The translations under genes and the position numbers were made by a program. Below, in pieces: positions 35,601-47,250 of a stretch of 64,000 bases of DNA. Source of the DNA: Bidens hawaiensis (Eukaryota > Streptophyta > Magnoliopsida > Asterales > Asteraceae); assembly GCA_021521415.1 (NCBI GenBank), contig JAIQDT010007357.1, forward strand, positions 1 through 64,000, given 5' to 3'. Under the pieces are notes generated by a model. The model made no database searches, was not told where the DNA came from, and saw only the letters and a program-made list of their open reading frames with translations. Each line of letters starts with the position of its first letter. Positions within the stretch are counted from its first letter, which is position 1.

Positions 35601-38600
35601 ATGTATGTAGCATACACATAATGCGGAATCTATAAACTACAGAATTAAAAATTCATATAACAGAAATTTGGGTTATAATTAAACAGATTAAAATTTTGGA
35701 TTCACTTTTAAACGAGCCAAACGGAAATTAGCAATATTTTCTTTTTCCATTAAAAAATGTCAAATAGCATTAAGTTCAGGCACAGCTTGTTTACGGACTA
35801 AGCTGGCTTGGCTCGGCTCGGCTCGGCTCGGCTCTGCTCGTTCACAACCAAACCGATTCCGAGCACGCCATGAGCTTTTTGAACAGCCTTATATTATACA
35901 ACCTCTAAATACTAAAGAACAAGGTAATATATAGTAATACAAACCTGTTCAACCTTAGGAATCTTGGACACCTTAAACTCGCGTTGACCATCTTTGCAAG
36001 TCTGCAAGGCCGGAATCTGAGCTCCATCATCCACAAAGCTCCCTTTCTGAAGCACGGCATATGGGCCCACACACGAGTTATCCCCAATTATGATTGGCTG
36101 CAAACTTAAAACACCATTTTTAACCTCATGGCTTTGAATCAATACACCTTCTGCAACCACTGCACCGTCTCCAATCATGACCAAATACGGGTCGGTAATA
36201 TCAACAGTATCAAGACCCACTGATGACCCGATCTTTGCTCCTAACATCTCGAACCATAGCCGGGCAAAGACCGTACCTTTTAAATGCACCACATTAACCC
36301 GAGAACAAACCTCATGGGCTTTGTATAATGTCCACCATTTCACAAAGTCAATTGACCAAATGGATATATTCGGAGTTAAACCATAGTTAGGTTGAAGAAA
36401 TGAGTTCCCAAATATACCAACAGTTATGCAAGTAGACATCATATAAAACATCCAAACTAAAGGAGCACACACTACTGCTATTAAGTTACCACCTTTTGAG
36501 ATTATATTTGTGAAAGCAGAAACCGAGAGATAAACGGGTAACATCAGCAAGGACGAGATGTAAAGGAGCCCGAAAATGTGACACACCCAAATACGGAATT
36601 TACGGGTTGAAGAAACATTAAGTGGAAATTTAACAGAAACTGTTTTATTATGAGGAATGTCTGGTGAAGAGCGTGTGCTTTCTGGGAAAGATTTTTTTAA
36701 AAGATCTTCAGCGAAATCTGCCAGGTCATCAATACAGGTGGCGGTGAAAATGTCGATTGCTCCCACTGGAGTCCCGAGAAAACCCGAAAGCTTTTGAGCT
36801 GCTCGGACCACACCGATGGAATCGACTCCATAATTTACAAGACTCTCGGTAACCGAGATGCTTGCGATGGAAATTCCAGTTTGATCAGATAAAAGTTTTC
36901 TCAAAAAATTAATAATTTCTTCTTTAGATGTAATACCCGAATCAGTACGTTTTGTGTCACGGGTTGTAGACTGAATTGTTGTAGATTGAATCGGTTCGAT
37001 TACCTGCAGCTTGCTATCTGTAAACTGTTTTAGACACTCGAACCGCTTAATCTTGCCAGATGTCGTCTTGCAAATGGTTCTTTCTTTGATTAGTACAACT
37101 GAAGCAATTGTTATACCGTGTTCTTCTGCAACAACGGTTTGAATCCGGTCAACGATGTCATTTGGTGGAGGCTTGTTTCCTTTGACCTCTGCAATAACAA
37201 CTAATCCAGTTTGATCCGGGTTTTCAGGTATTATTACCCCTTTATTCAATAATATATCTTCGGGAACACCTACAACCGCACAACACCCGGGTCGAATAAC
37301 CTCAGACGAGGACTCAACCGTCTTTTCAACATCCGATGCGTATATATTCCTTCCACCAACAATAATCAAATCTTTTATCCTCCCGGTAATGAACAATTTC
37401 CCGTTAACAATTCGGCCCAAATCCCCGCTTCGAATGTACATTTTCCCAAAATGCCCTCGAAGCTCGTTTCGAAAAGTCTTCTGGGTCAACTCTTCCAACC
37501 CCCAATACCCGACACCCGCACTCGGGCTAGAAATCCAAACCTCCCCTTCTTTACCGCATTCCACATGTTCTTCGCCCATCTCGGGATCAACAATTCTAAC
37601 ATCCACATCAGCATCATCCGGGCCCACATACCCACAACATATTCTTCCTTCCCAATCTTGATAAATCGATTTTCCTAACCCGTATGCACAACTTATGTAG
37701 ACCGAATTCTCAGCCATACCGTAACCAGGAGCCATCACTTCTTGAGAAAGCCCGAAATCCCGAGTCAACTCGATAAACCTTTTTAAAGTTTTCGCTCTCA
37801 CGGGTTCAGCAGCAACCATTAAAAAAACCATGGAAGAAAGATCAAGTTTCATAATCTTTTCCTTTTTGGAAACTAATCTTCTTGTTAACAATTCAAGAGC
37901 AAAATTTGGGGCTGCACTATGAGTAGCCCGGTATTTGCTCATGGTTTGCAGCCATAATAACGGATTCTTAATGAACGTTATCGGAGAAAACAGTATAGCA
38001 GTCCCGCCACTAACCAAAGTGGTAAGAAGCCCACCAATGAGGCCCATATCATGGTACTGAGGTAACCAACTTACAGCAACTGTATTTGATGTGCTTTTGT
38101 ATACCGAACGCATTAACTTCACGTTATGAATAAGCCCGGTATGAGTCAGCATGACACCTTTAGCATCACCTGTTGAGCCTGATGTAAACTGAAGAAAACA
38201 CAAATCTTTTGGCAAAACCCGAGATACTTTAACCAATATGCTTGCATCATCAAAGCTGACGTGACACCCTTTCGAGTTCTTGATCCAGGAATCCGTATGC
38301 AGCCATGGGAGATTCGGCCAAGACCCAGAATTTTTTCGTTTACCCGTTAGCATAATCTTGTTCTTGGCGGAATTCGCTTTCACGTAAACATGATACCCAA
38401 AAGTGGATAGTATTGCAACCGCTTTTGTTCTTTTTGCAATGTTTTCAATGTGAAGAAGCGGTTGCCCGCCCGTTTGTGAGGGGTCGGGTGGAATGGCGGG
38501 TACGGGTATGACTCTAGCTCTTAGACACCCAAGAAAAGCGTCCATAAATTCAAGGCCCGGTATGTAGACCAGAAGAATTCTATCACCGGGTTCGATGACG

Positions 38601-41600
38601 GCCTTTTTGTTTGTTAAGAGCTTGTGAGCTATATAAGAAGCATTAGTATCTAACTCTTTATATGTTCTGCTACTTATTGTTTCTCCTTTATCATTGATCC
38701 ATGTGTATAATGTTTTATTTGCAATGACTTCATGATTTCCCCAGTGTCTTAAATAACCGTCGATAGATGAGACATTTGGAAAGTCAACCCCGGGTGCTTC
38801 GTTTAGTTGTTTAGAAATCCAGGAACAATTGTCGGGTTTCATAGTGAACAGTCTCTGCAAAACCATAGCTTCTATATTAGGTAACAATTTTAATTGAGGT
38901 GGCAGAATGAGCGGGTTGGGTAACCCGTCAAAATTGGTGAGTTTTTTACTAAGTCAAACGGGCCGGGAACTTTTTGTCCACAACTTTATAAATAATTAGT
39001 GTCAAATAGGGGTGTAAGCGAACCAAGCCTCGAGATTGGCTCACTAAGAGCTCGAATTGAGCAGAGCTTAAATGAGCTTGAGCCTAAATATAAGTTTGTT
39101 TAATAAATGAGCCTAAGCCCAATCTTCACTTATTGAGCTCGAGCTGGCTCGCGAGTCTAAATGAGCCTGTTAAACATATGGTTTTTATATTTAATATATT
39201 AGATATATATTTTGATAATAGTATTTACTGTGTATAAGGCAGGGCTTTGGATCAAATACAAATGAAATTAGCGTGCTAATTGTGAGAATCAAGTAGAGTA
39301 ATTACTCTACTTGTATATATAATTACTCTACTTGATTCTCACAATTAGCACGTTTTTAATTTGTACGTTAACTTACCCCTATAAGACAGTGATAAAATAG
39401 CTAAATAATACACATTATGTTATATCTAAAAATTATAAATGTATATAAATTAATTAATAAATAATAAACGACCCAAGCCCAGGCATGAAAAACCACTCAC
39501 GAGCCGAGCTCGGGGTCAGCTCAGCCCGGCTCGTTTACACAGCTTGTCAAATATGGATATGAAAGGTATATTATTTCAATTATAAATTTCAGATAAAATG
39601 ATTTAAAAAGGTTTTATGTATTAAAAATACACTTTAGACGACTAGTCGACTGTATGTAGCCCGTTGTATGAAAACACAGTATGCAGTTTTTCCAAACACC
39701 CATAAGTCAAAGCATAACCTGAACCGGCCAGTTCTAGTTAGTATCTGAAGTTTTGTACCTTAATATATGGAAAACTCGGTTCCGGGTTATCACTTGCAAA
39801 GTGCTTCAAAACCAAAGAAAACGCATACGATGCGTTCCTTTCTGTTAGCTCAAACGCCATTAATCCTCCAACATAGTAAGTATTATTCTGACCTTGAAGC
39901 CGGTTTTCCACCTTCTCATAAAACCCATCCTTCATATCTACATTTCATTTCAACAATTATCAGTTCAATAATTTATCACTACTAACTTTTATAAAGATGA
40001 AACCTTAAAAATTAAAATAGTCTCTAGCCCTTTAACAGTTTAACCATACCTTGACTGTTGACATGTGGGAAGTACTTGAACCGTCTTTGTAAAATTACTT
40101 TATTAACCTTTCCTCCCATACGCGTGACTGCATCAGCCGCAAGCTGAATGATCGTTTTGCCCACAATATCGACTGAATTGCCATATGACCAAAACAAGAA
40201 TATGTTTGTGTCTGAGTAGAATCTTTGCATAGCAACTGGGTTGCCAATTGTGTTTGGATCATCTATAAACTCCTCAAAATAATAAAACCCGACTGGAATA
40301 TGATCCAATCCATCTATCTTCAACACGGTTGTATAGTAATCAATAATCTCAACTTTACTAAATAATTCCTTCTCAAGATCACTCAAATCCATAGCCTTAT
40401 TTACATATTCTTCTGCAATAAATATCAAAAACAATACTTAAATAAGCTCTATTTCATTGTTAAACATATTTACAATCGATGGCAGACCCAGGAAAATATT
40501 TCAAGATTTTATAGGGTTCGATGGGATTTTAACATATATACACCTTTAAAAAAATTTCACAGGGTCGGCCGACACCTACACCAAAGGTGTAGGTCCGCCA
40601 ATGTTTACAGTGTTGTAAAAATCGTGATTTGGCACCAGTTAATCTATAACTAATCGCTAATCGGTACATTACCGATGCGATTTCACCTAATCAGACCTAC
40701 AAATCGGTGATCAGTCAAACGCAGTCAATTGGCCCAAATCAGACCTTGGTTTTAAATTTTAGCCCATTAACCCGAGCACCTGACCTGATCCATGAACTAA
40801 TATGTTAATTTTTAAATTATTTCTCACTAATTTGTTATGTTTACGTTTAACTGTTTTAAGTGTGAACTATACGTCTATAATATGTTAACTTTAAAGTATA
40901 TATCCGATTAATCCCGATTAACTATTAATCGCTAGTCAGTACCCCACCGCCCAACATTACATTGTAACTAAAACTTGCATAAAAGCTAGAAAAAGGATCA
41001 AACCTGCGGTTTCCAAAGGCGATCTATACGTCTTCCCACCGTCTACCGGAAACGAACCAGATATTATTAACTTATCAAACTCCATATCCACCTTCTCACC
41101 AATTTCAACCTCCACGCTAACACCATCATCATTTCTTCCAACTCTTACTACTCTCGCATTACAATAAACCCGAACAGGAAGGTGTTTACTAACCTTATCC
41201 CAAACACTCGTATACCCGCCTCTAAACCTCCTAACCTTTCCCGCCATTGACGTCCTGGTAAACTCATGCACGTACGCATACGGCATGTTTTGCACAAACC
41301 CATACCCAGAAGCCGTGAATCCGTACGCAACGGACTTAGGAATATTGAGTCCATGGGATTTGAGGAATGAAGGAGTTGGGTCTGAAGCGATGTTGCTTAT
41401 GGCGTGAATGCCGATTCGGGACGTGGAAGCGGCTTCGTCTTGGAGTTTTAAGGTTAAGGATATGATGGAGATGTAGTCGTCGATGAGTTTGGTGTCGGTG
41501 TGTTGGCCGGTGGAGGTGTTGATGGTGGCGAATTTGTGGTGGTGTAAGTCCTCTGTTTCGGCGGTGGTTTGGTTTGCCAGGTGGAAGATGGTCGGTGCGC

Positions 41601-44284
41601 TGTTGGCTGCTAGGACTTGACCTCCCAAATCATAGATCCTTCCTGGTCAAAACTTAAATTATTAGGGATCCATCCCGAAAATTTCAATTTCAAAAATTAC
41701 AGATTCCTGGTGCCGATACCAAATCGTTATCGGGATGGTGTTGGTATTGAAGGTAAAATTCAGAAAATATCAGTACTGTATATACAGGTATCCGTATCGA
41801 AATTCAAAACTTTGATACCGATTCGGTACAGACAATACCAAATTGGTATCAATTCCGGTACCGGTTCGGTACCAATACCGAATTTGCTCATTCCTGATAT
41901 TCATACACCATCTCTATATCTATGGTATTTAGACCTATACGACTCGTATAGGTGTGTATGAGTTGTATTGGTCACGCGTGACTAACAAGTATGGAGAGAA
42001 CAAAGACAGAGCTTTTTGCCATCAATACGAATCATCGAATCGTATAGGCCTTTATGTCTGTTATTAGGGTTGTCACTTTTACCCGAAACCCAACCCAAAA
42101 AACCCATACCCGAACCCGAACTAACCCGACCCGAAAAACCCGAACCAGATAAAAGACTAACCCAAACCCGAACCGAAGTAATTCGGGTTGGTTCTCATGT
42201 TTGATTTATAAGTTTCGGGTTAACCCGAAAAACCCAAATAAACTTTTAGTTTTGAAATTAAATATATTTTTAGGTATAATAGTCTTAGTATTAATCACTA
42301 AAGTTATCAGAATCTGAGCGTAATCGACTGTTGTCATTCCAACTATCATGGATTCATGGATCGATTGTTTATTGTTAATTTATGTTTTCCATTTATTACT
42401 AATAATAACCGTAATCGAACAACCAAATCACATTTGATTGAAGACGATTATGGTTCAAGTTAGTTACTTAGTTTTACTCTTCTTTTGAATTGTTTTATGA
42501 CTTTATCAAATTATGTTGGTTTATTATTTGATTATTTGCGTTACAAGCAAAGAAGAATATGTTGTTTTAATTTTAGCATTGAAGTTATTATTTTTTTTTT
42601 TCATTTTCTAGGATACTCGAAACCCAATTAACCCAACCTGAAAAAACCGAACCCAAATTACCCGAACCCGAAAAACCCGTGAGAGATTTGGGTTGGGTTT
42701 TAGGTTAAGATTTAAAACTTTGAAACCCGAAGAACCCGACCCAAAAAACAAACCCGAAGAACACCTCTATCTGTTATAGTTCTTTATGGCTCTATATGCC
42801 TCGTATAGGCCCTGTACACTTCGTAGTGTTCATTTTAGATGAATTCTATGTCTCATATAGACCATAATATCTCATTCTTATTTGAATTTTTCACCTTTAT
42901 TCATATGCACGATATACGACTCGTGTAAGTTTTTGCCAACATCATTTGACACGATCACCAATCGACTTGTTTTTAACCATCCTCTTCATAATCAAACGAC
43001 TTATTTTTAACCAACCTCTCATCATCAAATGACTATTATTTTTACAACTATTAACTAATCAACGTTCCTGTAATTATAAGTTACTTTTTTTTATTTATAA
43101 CCATTTTGAATGTTATCTATTAAAATTTGTGTTTTTTTATTTACAACTTTTAGTTAATTTAAAAAACGTATCTATACAGCGCGTGTAGGCTTATACGGCT
43201 CACATGGGTCTATACAGTTTGTTTAGAGCTATACAATGCACCAAAAACAAAAACTGACACCTTCCGATTCAAACTGGCAGGCTCAGGGCCTACACGACTT
43301 GTATATGCCAATACAAGCCGTATAAGCCAAAACTGATGTTTGAAAATCCAATGTGGTGTATGAAAATCGCACGCCAATTATTAATATAGATATATTTTCC
43401 AATAAGAATTCGCCACATAGGCGTCGCCAACTAATATTGCTCGTCGCTTTTTTGACGCTGAAATTTATACAAAAGTTACGAGGACTCATCTTCTGACCAA
43501 CCATTATCTCAAGCAAACTAAGTAAGTTTGCAACCTCAGTTTTTCAATCGTTTACAAGTACGCTAAAAAATAAGGATATTAACTTGGCTCCTTTTAATCT
43601 ACTTGCAGACAGCTAAAAACTATAATTGCATATTAAATTTACCTTCTTTAGTACATGTGTCAAGTAATTATTAACCATAAAGTGGTCCTCGGACTTTTTT
43701 ATAAGTTTCAGTGTTCAAAATGTGTCGGCTAAGATTAGTCGGATTGCCCCTCGTGGCACAGTCTGATTAGTCTAGAAGGGGATGTGTAAAGAGTTATGGG
43801 CTAAACAAATACATGAAAAAACATATCAAAAAATAGATGTTTGACAAACGTACTTTTGTTATAAACAAGAAAAAAAAAAAACCGGTCAATTCTCAAGATA
43901 TTTATGATGATGATATACACACATAAAGTAGATAAATATTATGTATTTCATGACTTTTAACAATAAAACTTGTCTAACATAGAAACCAGTATTTATAGAC
44001 ATATATACATAATATTTATCCAGTTTATATACTATATAGTCACAAAACAAAACAAAACAAAACAAAACAAAACAAAGCGTACCTTCAATATCTACAGATT
44101 CACACATTCCTCCTACGGAATGATGTTTCTCTAAAACAGTGACATTAGAGTAACCGAGTTTGCATAGTGCATAAGCTGCCGATAACCCACTTGGACCACC
44201 CCCAATAATCCCAATCCTTGTGTCAGTTTGAAATCGAGGATGCACCTTCAAGAACTTATCTTCTATTGCTTCTCCCGTCTCCAT
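32670..44284 (-). CDS. multidomain FAD-oxidase / FAAL / ACP / beta-helix / catalase-like protein
   Basis: Six exons (44284-44083, 41642-41004, 40412-40050, 39937-39759, 38854-35945, 35243-32670) give 2288 residues; all introns are GT-AG and phases agree. Residues 1-461 are a flavin amine-oxidase-like domain (GGGPSG near 28-33, C-terminal YYVGGLMAFE). Residues about 470-1090 are an adenylating domain of FAAL type (TSGSTG 685-690, PQYHDMG, YGMAENS, SGDLGR, and SGK with the likely catalytic Lys1062). Residues 1110-1190 are an acyl/peptidyl carrier with likely phosphopantetheine Ser1140. Three repeated modules of membrane helices plus hexapeptide left-handed beta-helix follow (helices 1216-1276, helix 1332-1410; helices 1446-1538, helix 1584-1669; helices about 2081-2144, helix 2194-2279). 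Between modules 2 and 3 lies a catalase-like domain (His1730, DPRG 1780s, Asn1804, Arg2014-x3-Tyr2018). The FAAL-carrier-modules order resembles bacterial poly-lysine-synthetase-type enzymes. The product is unknown; a membrane enzyme processing an acyl substrate is inferred. Confidence 0.85.
35450..35870. mobile_element. GGCTCGGCTCG-rich element in intron 5
   Basis: Intron 5 of the large gene (35944-35244) is filled by a sequence with a GGGGCTCGGCTTG phrase at one side and five tandem GGCTC units near 35807-35835 at the other. It belongs to the same style of short elements as 39009-39545 and 45049-45563. Its ends are not sharply defined. Confidence 0.45.
39009..39545. mobile_element. hAT-like short element in intron 4
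   Basis: 537 bp starting GGGGTGTAAGCG and ending TTTACACAGCTT, flanked by perfect 8-bp duplications gtcaaata (39001-39008 and 39546-39553). It is rich in GAGCTCG phrases. It has no transposase and carries another element nested inside (39242-39379). Confidence 0.7.
39242..39379. mobile_element. nested foldback element with 33-bp perfect arms
   Basis: Perfect inverted arms of 33 bases (39272-39304 and 39320-39352) separated by 15 bases, extended outward by weaker pairing to a total of 138 bp. It is flanked by tataaggca (39233-39241) and tataagaca (39380-39388), 8 of 9 identical, as expected for a Mutator-like foldback element. A transcript of the intron would form a long hairpin. Confidence 0.7.
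40480..40605. mobile_element. small TIR element in intron 2
   Basis: Starts near TGGCAGACCCAGG and ends near GTAGGTCCGCCA, an imperfect inverted pair in the style of common plant elements with GGCGGA ends. About 125 bp, limits approximate. Confidence 0.45.
41650..42775. mobile_element. repeat elements filling intron 1
   Basis: Two blocks. At 41650-41900 a GGTACCGATTCGGTACC-type block has many inverted phrases. At about 42066-42770 a block opens with repeated ACCCGAA units and closes with the same ACCCGAA motif. Both are non-coding. They explain why intron 1 is about 2.4 kb. Confidence 0.45.
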
Positions 44285-44814
44285 ATCCTCTAGTAATTCT
44301 GTTGATGTCAGAACTTCATAATCAAATGAGAAACTAAAATCATAAAAAAGAAGTAATACAAACCAAACAAGATCGTACCTAAAAGAAGCAAGCGAATACG
44401 AAGAAATATGCCTGCAAATTTAGTAATAACTATTATTTAGTTGTATGATTAAAAGTTGCCATATCTATGTAGTTGATTAATAGAACTATTTTATACTTCT
44501 ATCAAACCTTGTCTTTGTTTTGATTAGAGTAACATCTTATACAGATTAGAAATGGGATTTAAAAGCATGATATATAGATGCAGTTGGCGAAACATATATA
44601 TAATTGAATTTTTGCATGGTTACAATGACTAATTACATGATTAAAAGACTAAAAGGATATTTCCACATGGAGAAATGGCCATCTACATTGTATTTTAGTT
44701 ACGTATCTTGAACCATTCCATGAATTAATAGGTCCTATTGATTGTGTCTCCCCTATATTCCACGTCGACATTTGATCAGTCGATATATTGACTTTGTATG
44801 AAAAGAATTATTAT

Positions 44815-44816
44815 TA

Positions 44817-44857
<41 letters not shown>
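44815..44857. repeat. AAT trinucleotide microsatellite
   Basis: About 14 uninterrupted AAT/ATA units. Confidence 0.9.
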
Positions 44858-44859
<2 letters not shown>

Positions 44860-45048
44860 CTTATTGTTATGTCGTCTCATGATTGTTCAATTGATTCAGT
44901 TTACGGGTGATACAATAGCCGTTTATAATTGGGATGTCAATGACGGTTATTGGTAATCTCGGTTCATATCCAATTGTAAAAACACGTTTCAAAACCAAGT
45001 CCAATAGTTGCATTTATTTATTCATTAACGCTTAGGTATCACTTAAAC

Positions 45049-45563
45049 TAGGGGTGCAAACGAGCCGAGCCGAGCCCGAGCTCAACTAGGCTCGAGCTCG
45101 GCTCGTTTAACTTGTACAGGGCTCGAGCTCGGCTCGTTTCGAGCTCTATTTTCAAAGCTCGAGCTCATGAGTAGATTTTCAAGCTCGAGCTCGGCTTGGG
45201 CTCGGCTCGTCTCGTTTACTATATATCAATTATTTTTTTATATAATTATAATTATTTTTATATATTTTTTTCTATTATAATTTTATGTATTAAATAGTAT
45301 ATATTATTTAGTTATTTTTAATTATTTTTTCATAACATTATATATATTAATTAATAATTATTAAATATATATTTTAAAAAATTATATAAATGGCAAGCTC
45401 GTTTAGGCTCGCGAGCCAGCTCGAGCTCGATAAGTGAAGCTTGGGCTCGGGCTCGTTTATTAAACGAGCTTACTTTTAGGCTCGATTAAGCTCGGCTCGA
45501 TCGAGCTTTTCTACTAGCCGATCTCGAGTAGCTCGCGAGCAGCTCGGCTCGTTTGCACCCCTA
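45049..45563. mobile_element. hAT-like short element, GAGCTCG-rich
   Basis: 515 bp with inverted ends TAGGGGTGCAAACGAG and CTCGTTTGCACCCCTA. Flanks acttaaac and gcgtaaac agree at 6 of 8 bases. The subterminal zones are dense in CTCGAGCTCGGCTCG phrases and the core is AT-rich. It is non-autonomous. Confidence 0.7.
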
Positions 45564-46763
45564 GCGTAAACCATGTTTGTTTGTTTAAGGCTATCCATTG
45601 AAATTCACAAATATGTTTCTTATAATTTTCTGAATCCATAGGTCAATGCATTATTGTTTAAGGACAAATTAGCAAAATAAAAAGAAATTGTGTTTGGGCG
45701 TGGTTCGGGTCAGCATAAGTGTATGTTTCGAGTAATCAAGTTTCGAGTTTACAATCAAATTCAAGTTCATTTGGCATCCCTAGTTACATCTAGTAGTCAA
45801 GATGAAGTGGTTAATTAAGCACAAATAGTTACCGGTTGTTATGTTGAATATATTAATAATAACTAGTTTTTTCCCCCACGTGTTGCGGCTGGGGACATGT
45901 ATACGTAGAGTGTAGAGGGAAAGAAAACATGTTTGTTGCAATTGGGGACCTGTGAAGGTAGAGTGAAAGAAATCATGTGTGTTGCAATGGCAATACAGCG
46001 AGACTTCGATCAATATGGCTAATCAATATGGCTATGGTGCTATATTTAAAACTCGGGTTACCATATTAAAAACTTTTTGGGATTGTTGTGTAACTTAATG
46101 AAAGTTATGGGTGCCATAAGTAAAAAAGGGAAACTTTTGGGACTATTTATCTAACTTAATGGAACTTAAAGATTCCAATATTAAAAAGTTGTGGGATTAA
46201 TTATGTAATTTAAAGAAAGTTATAGGGTACCATAAGTGAAAAAGAAAACTATGTCGGTTGTTTTTGTAACTTAGTGAAACAAGATGGTTGAAGTTGATTG
46301 GGTAACTTATTAAAACTATTGGGGTACCTTATGTAAATTGTGTTGGCACAAACGCACAGTTTTTAATATAGCCGTTTTAATATAAAATAGTTGCTTTAAA
46401 CTCGTGTGAAATAACAAAACTTACGCTGAAACGTTAAAAAAAAGAAGAATAGTTAAATTTTAACTTTGTTTAGATCAAAACATAGATAAATATAAGCATA
46501 TCGTAATGATATATTCATAATTTTATTAAAAAGAAACATCATGTTTAGAAGTTATATAAAAAATTAAAAATCAACAAATAGTTAGAAAAATGAAATATTT
46601 TAAAAAGTGTTGGATTTAATATAAAAAAGCATTCATTATGTGTAAGTTGTAGAGGGCCATTATTTAGTATTAAAAACATTCATTATGTATGTGTATGTAC
46701 ATTTAAATTTTAATTAGCTAAATATGTACAACTGAGGTGGTGGTTAATTAGCAAAGGCTATTG

Positions 46764-47242
46764 CAATGTTTTAGAAATTGGTTTTTTACTCGTATTGGAT
46801 TGACTAAAAATTGGAACAATCGGGTTGTATCAAATCAATCAGGTTGAGTGTTTAACTTCTAAATTTCATATACATACAACTTTAACTTAAAAAACGTCAA
46901 AAGTATATGATTCCATAATAATCCAAAAGCTAAACCATAATAACAATAATAATAAAGCACTTGATTTTCAAAAGAAAATTCTATTAAAATAAAAGTGTGC
47001 AATAGGTTTATGATATCATTTATTGGTATACTCGTTTGAATATTATCTGTTAGGTTAAAAGTCATTTTTAAAAAATATGTGCCGTAAAAAATATCAAAAA
47101 TTTATTGGCTTACGATTTAAACCGATATTTTTGATACTCTAGCAAACCGTCCAAACATACCGGACTTTAAATACCAGCCTCCTGTTCGGAATCCAGTATA
47201 ACCGGTTCAACCGACCGGTACAAACCGGTTTTTAAAACATTG
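46764..47242 (-). mobile_element. hAT-like short element, CAATGTTTTA family, copy A
   Basis: 479 bp with CAATGTTTTA / TAAAACATTG ends and perfect 8-bp duplications ggctattg (46756-46763 and 47243-47250). The reverse complement aligns along most of its length with the element at 58726-59319. ACCGGTT phrases are concentrated near one end. Confidence 0.85.
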
Positions 47243-47250
47243 GGCTATTG

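Larger units (their letters stand above)
44285..46755. other. spacer upstream of the large synthase gene
   Basis: The promoter and 5' UTR of the minus-strand gene should lie at the left of this stretch; I see no certain TATA box. It contains an AAT microsatellite (44815-44857) and the hAT-like element at 45049-45563. A TA/TAT-rich core occupies 45215-45380. No gene is supported. Confidence 0.5.

Noticed and set aside
42066..42775. ACCCGAA repeats as interstitial telomere
   Set aside because: The unit is not the plant telomere TTTAGGG/CCCTAAA; it fits the end zones of a short transposon.
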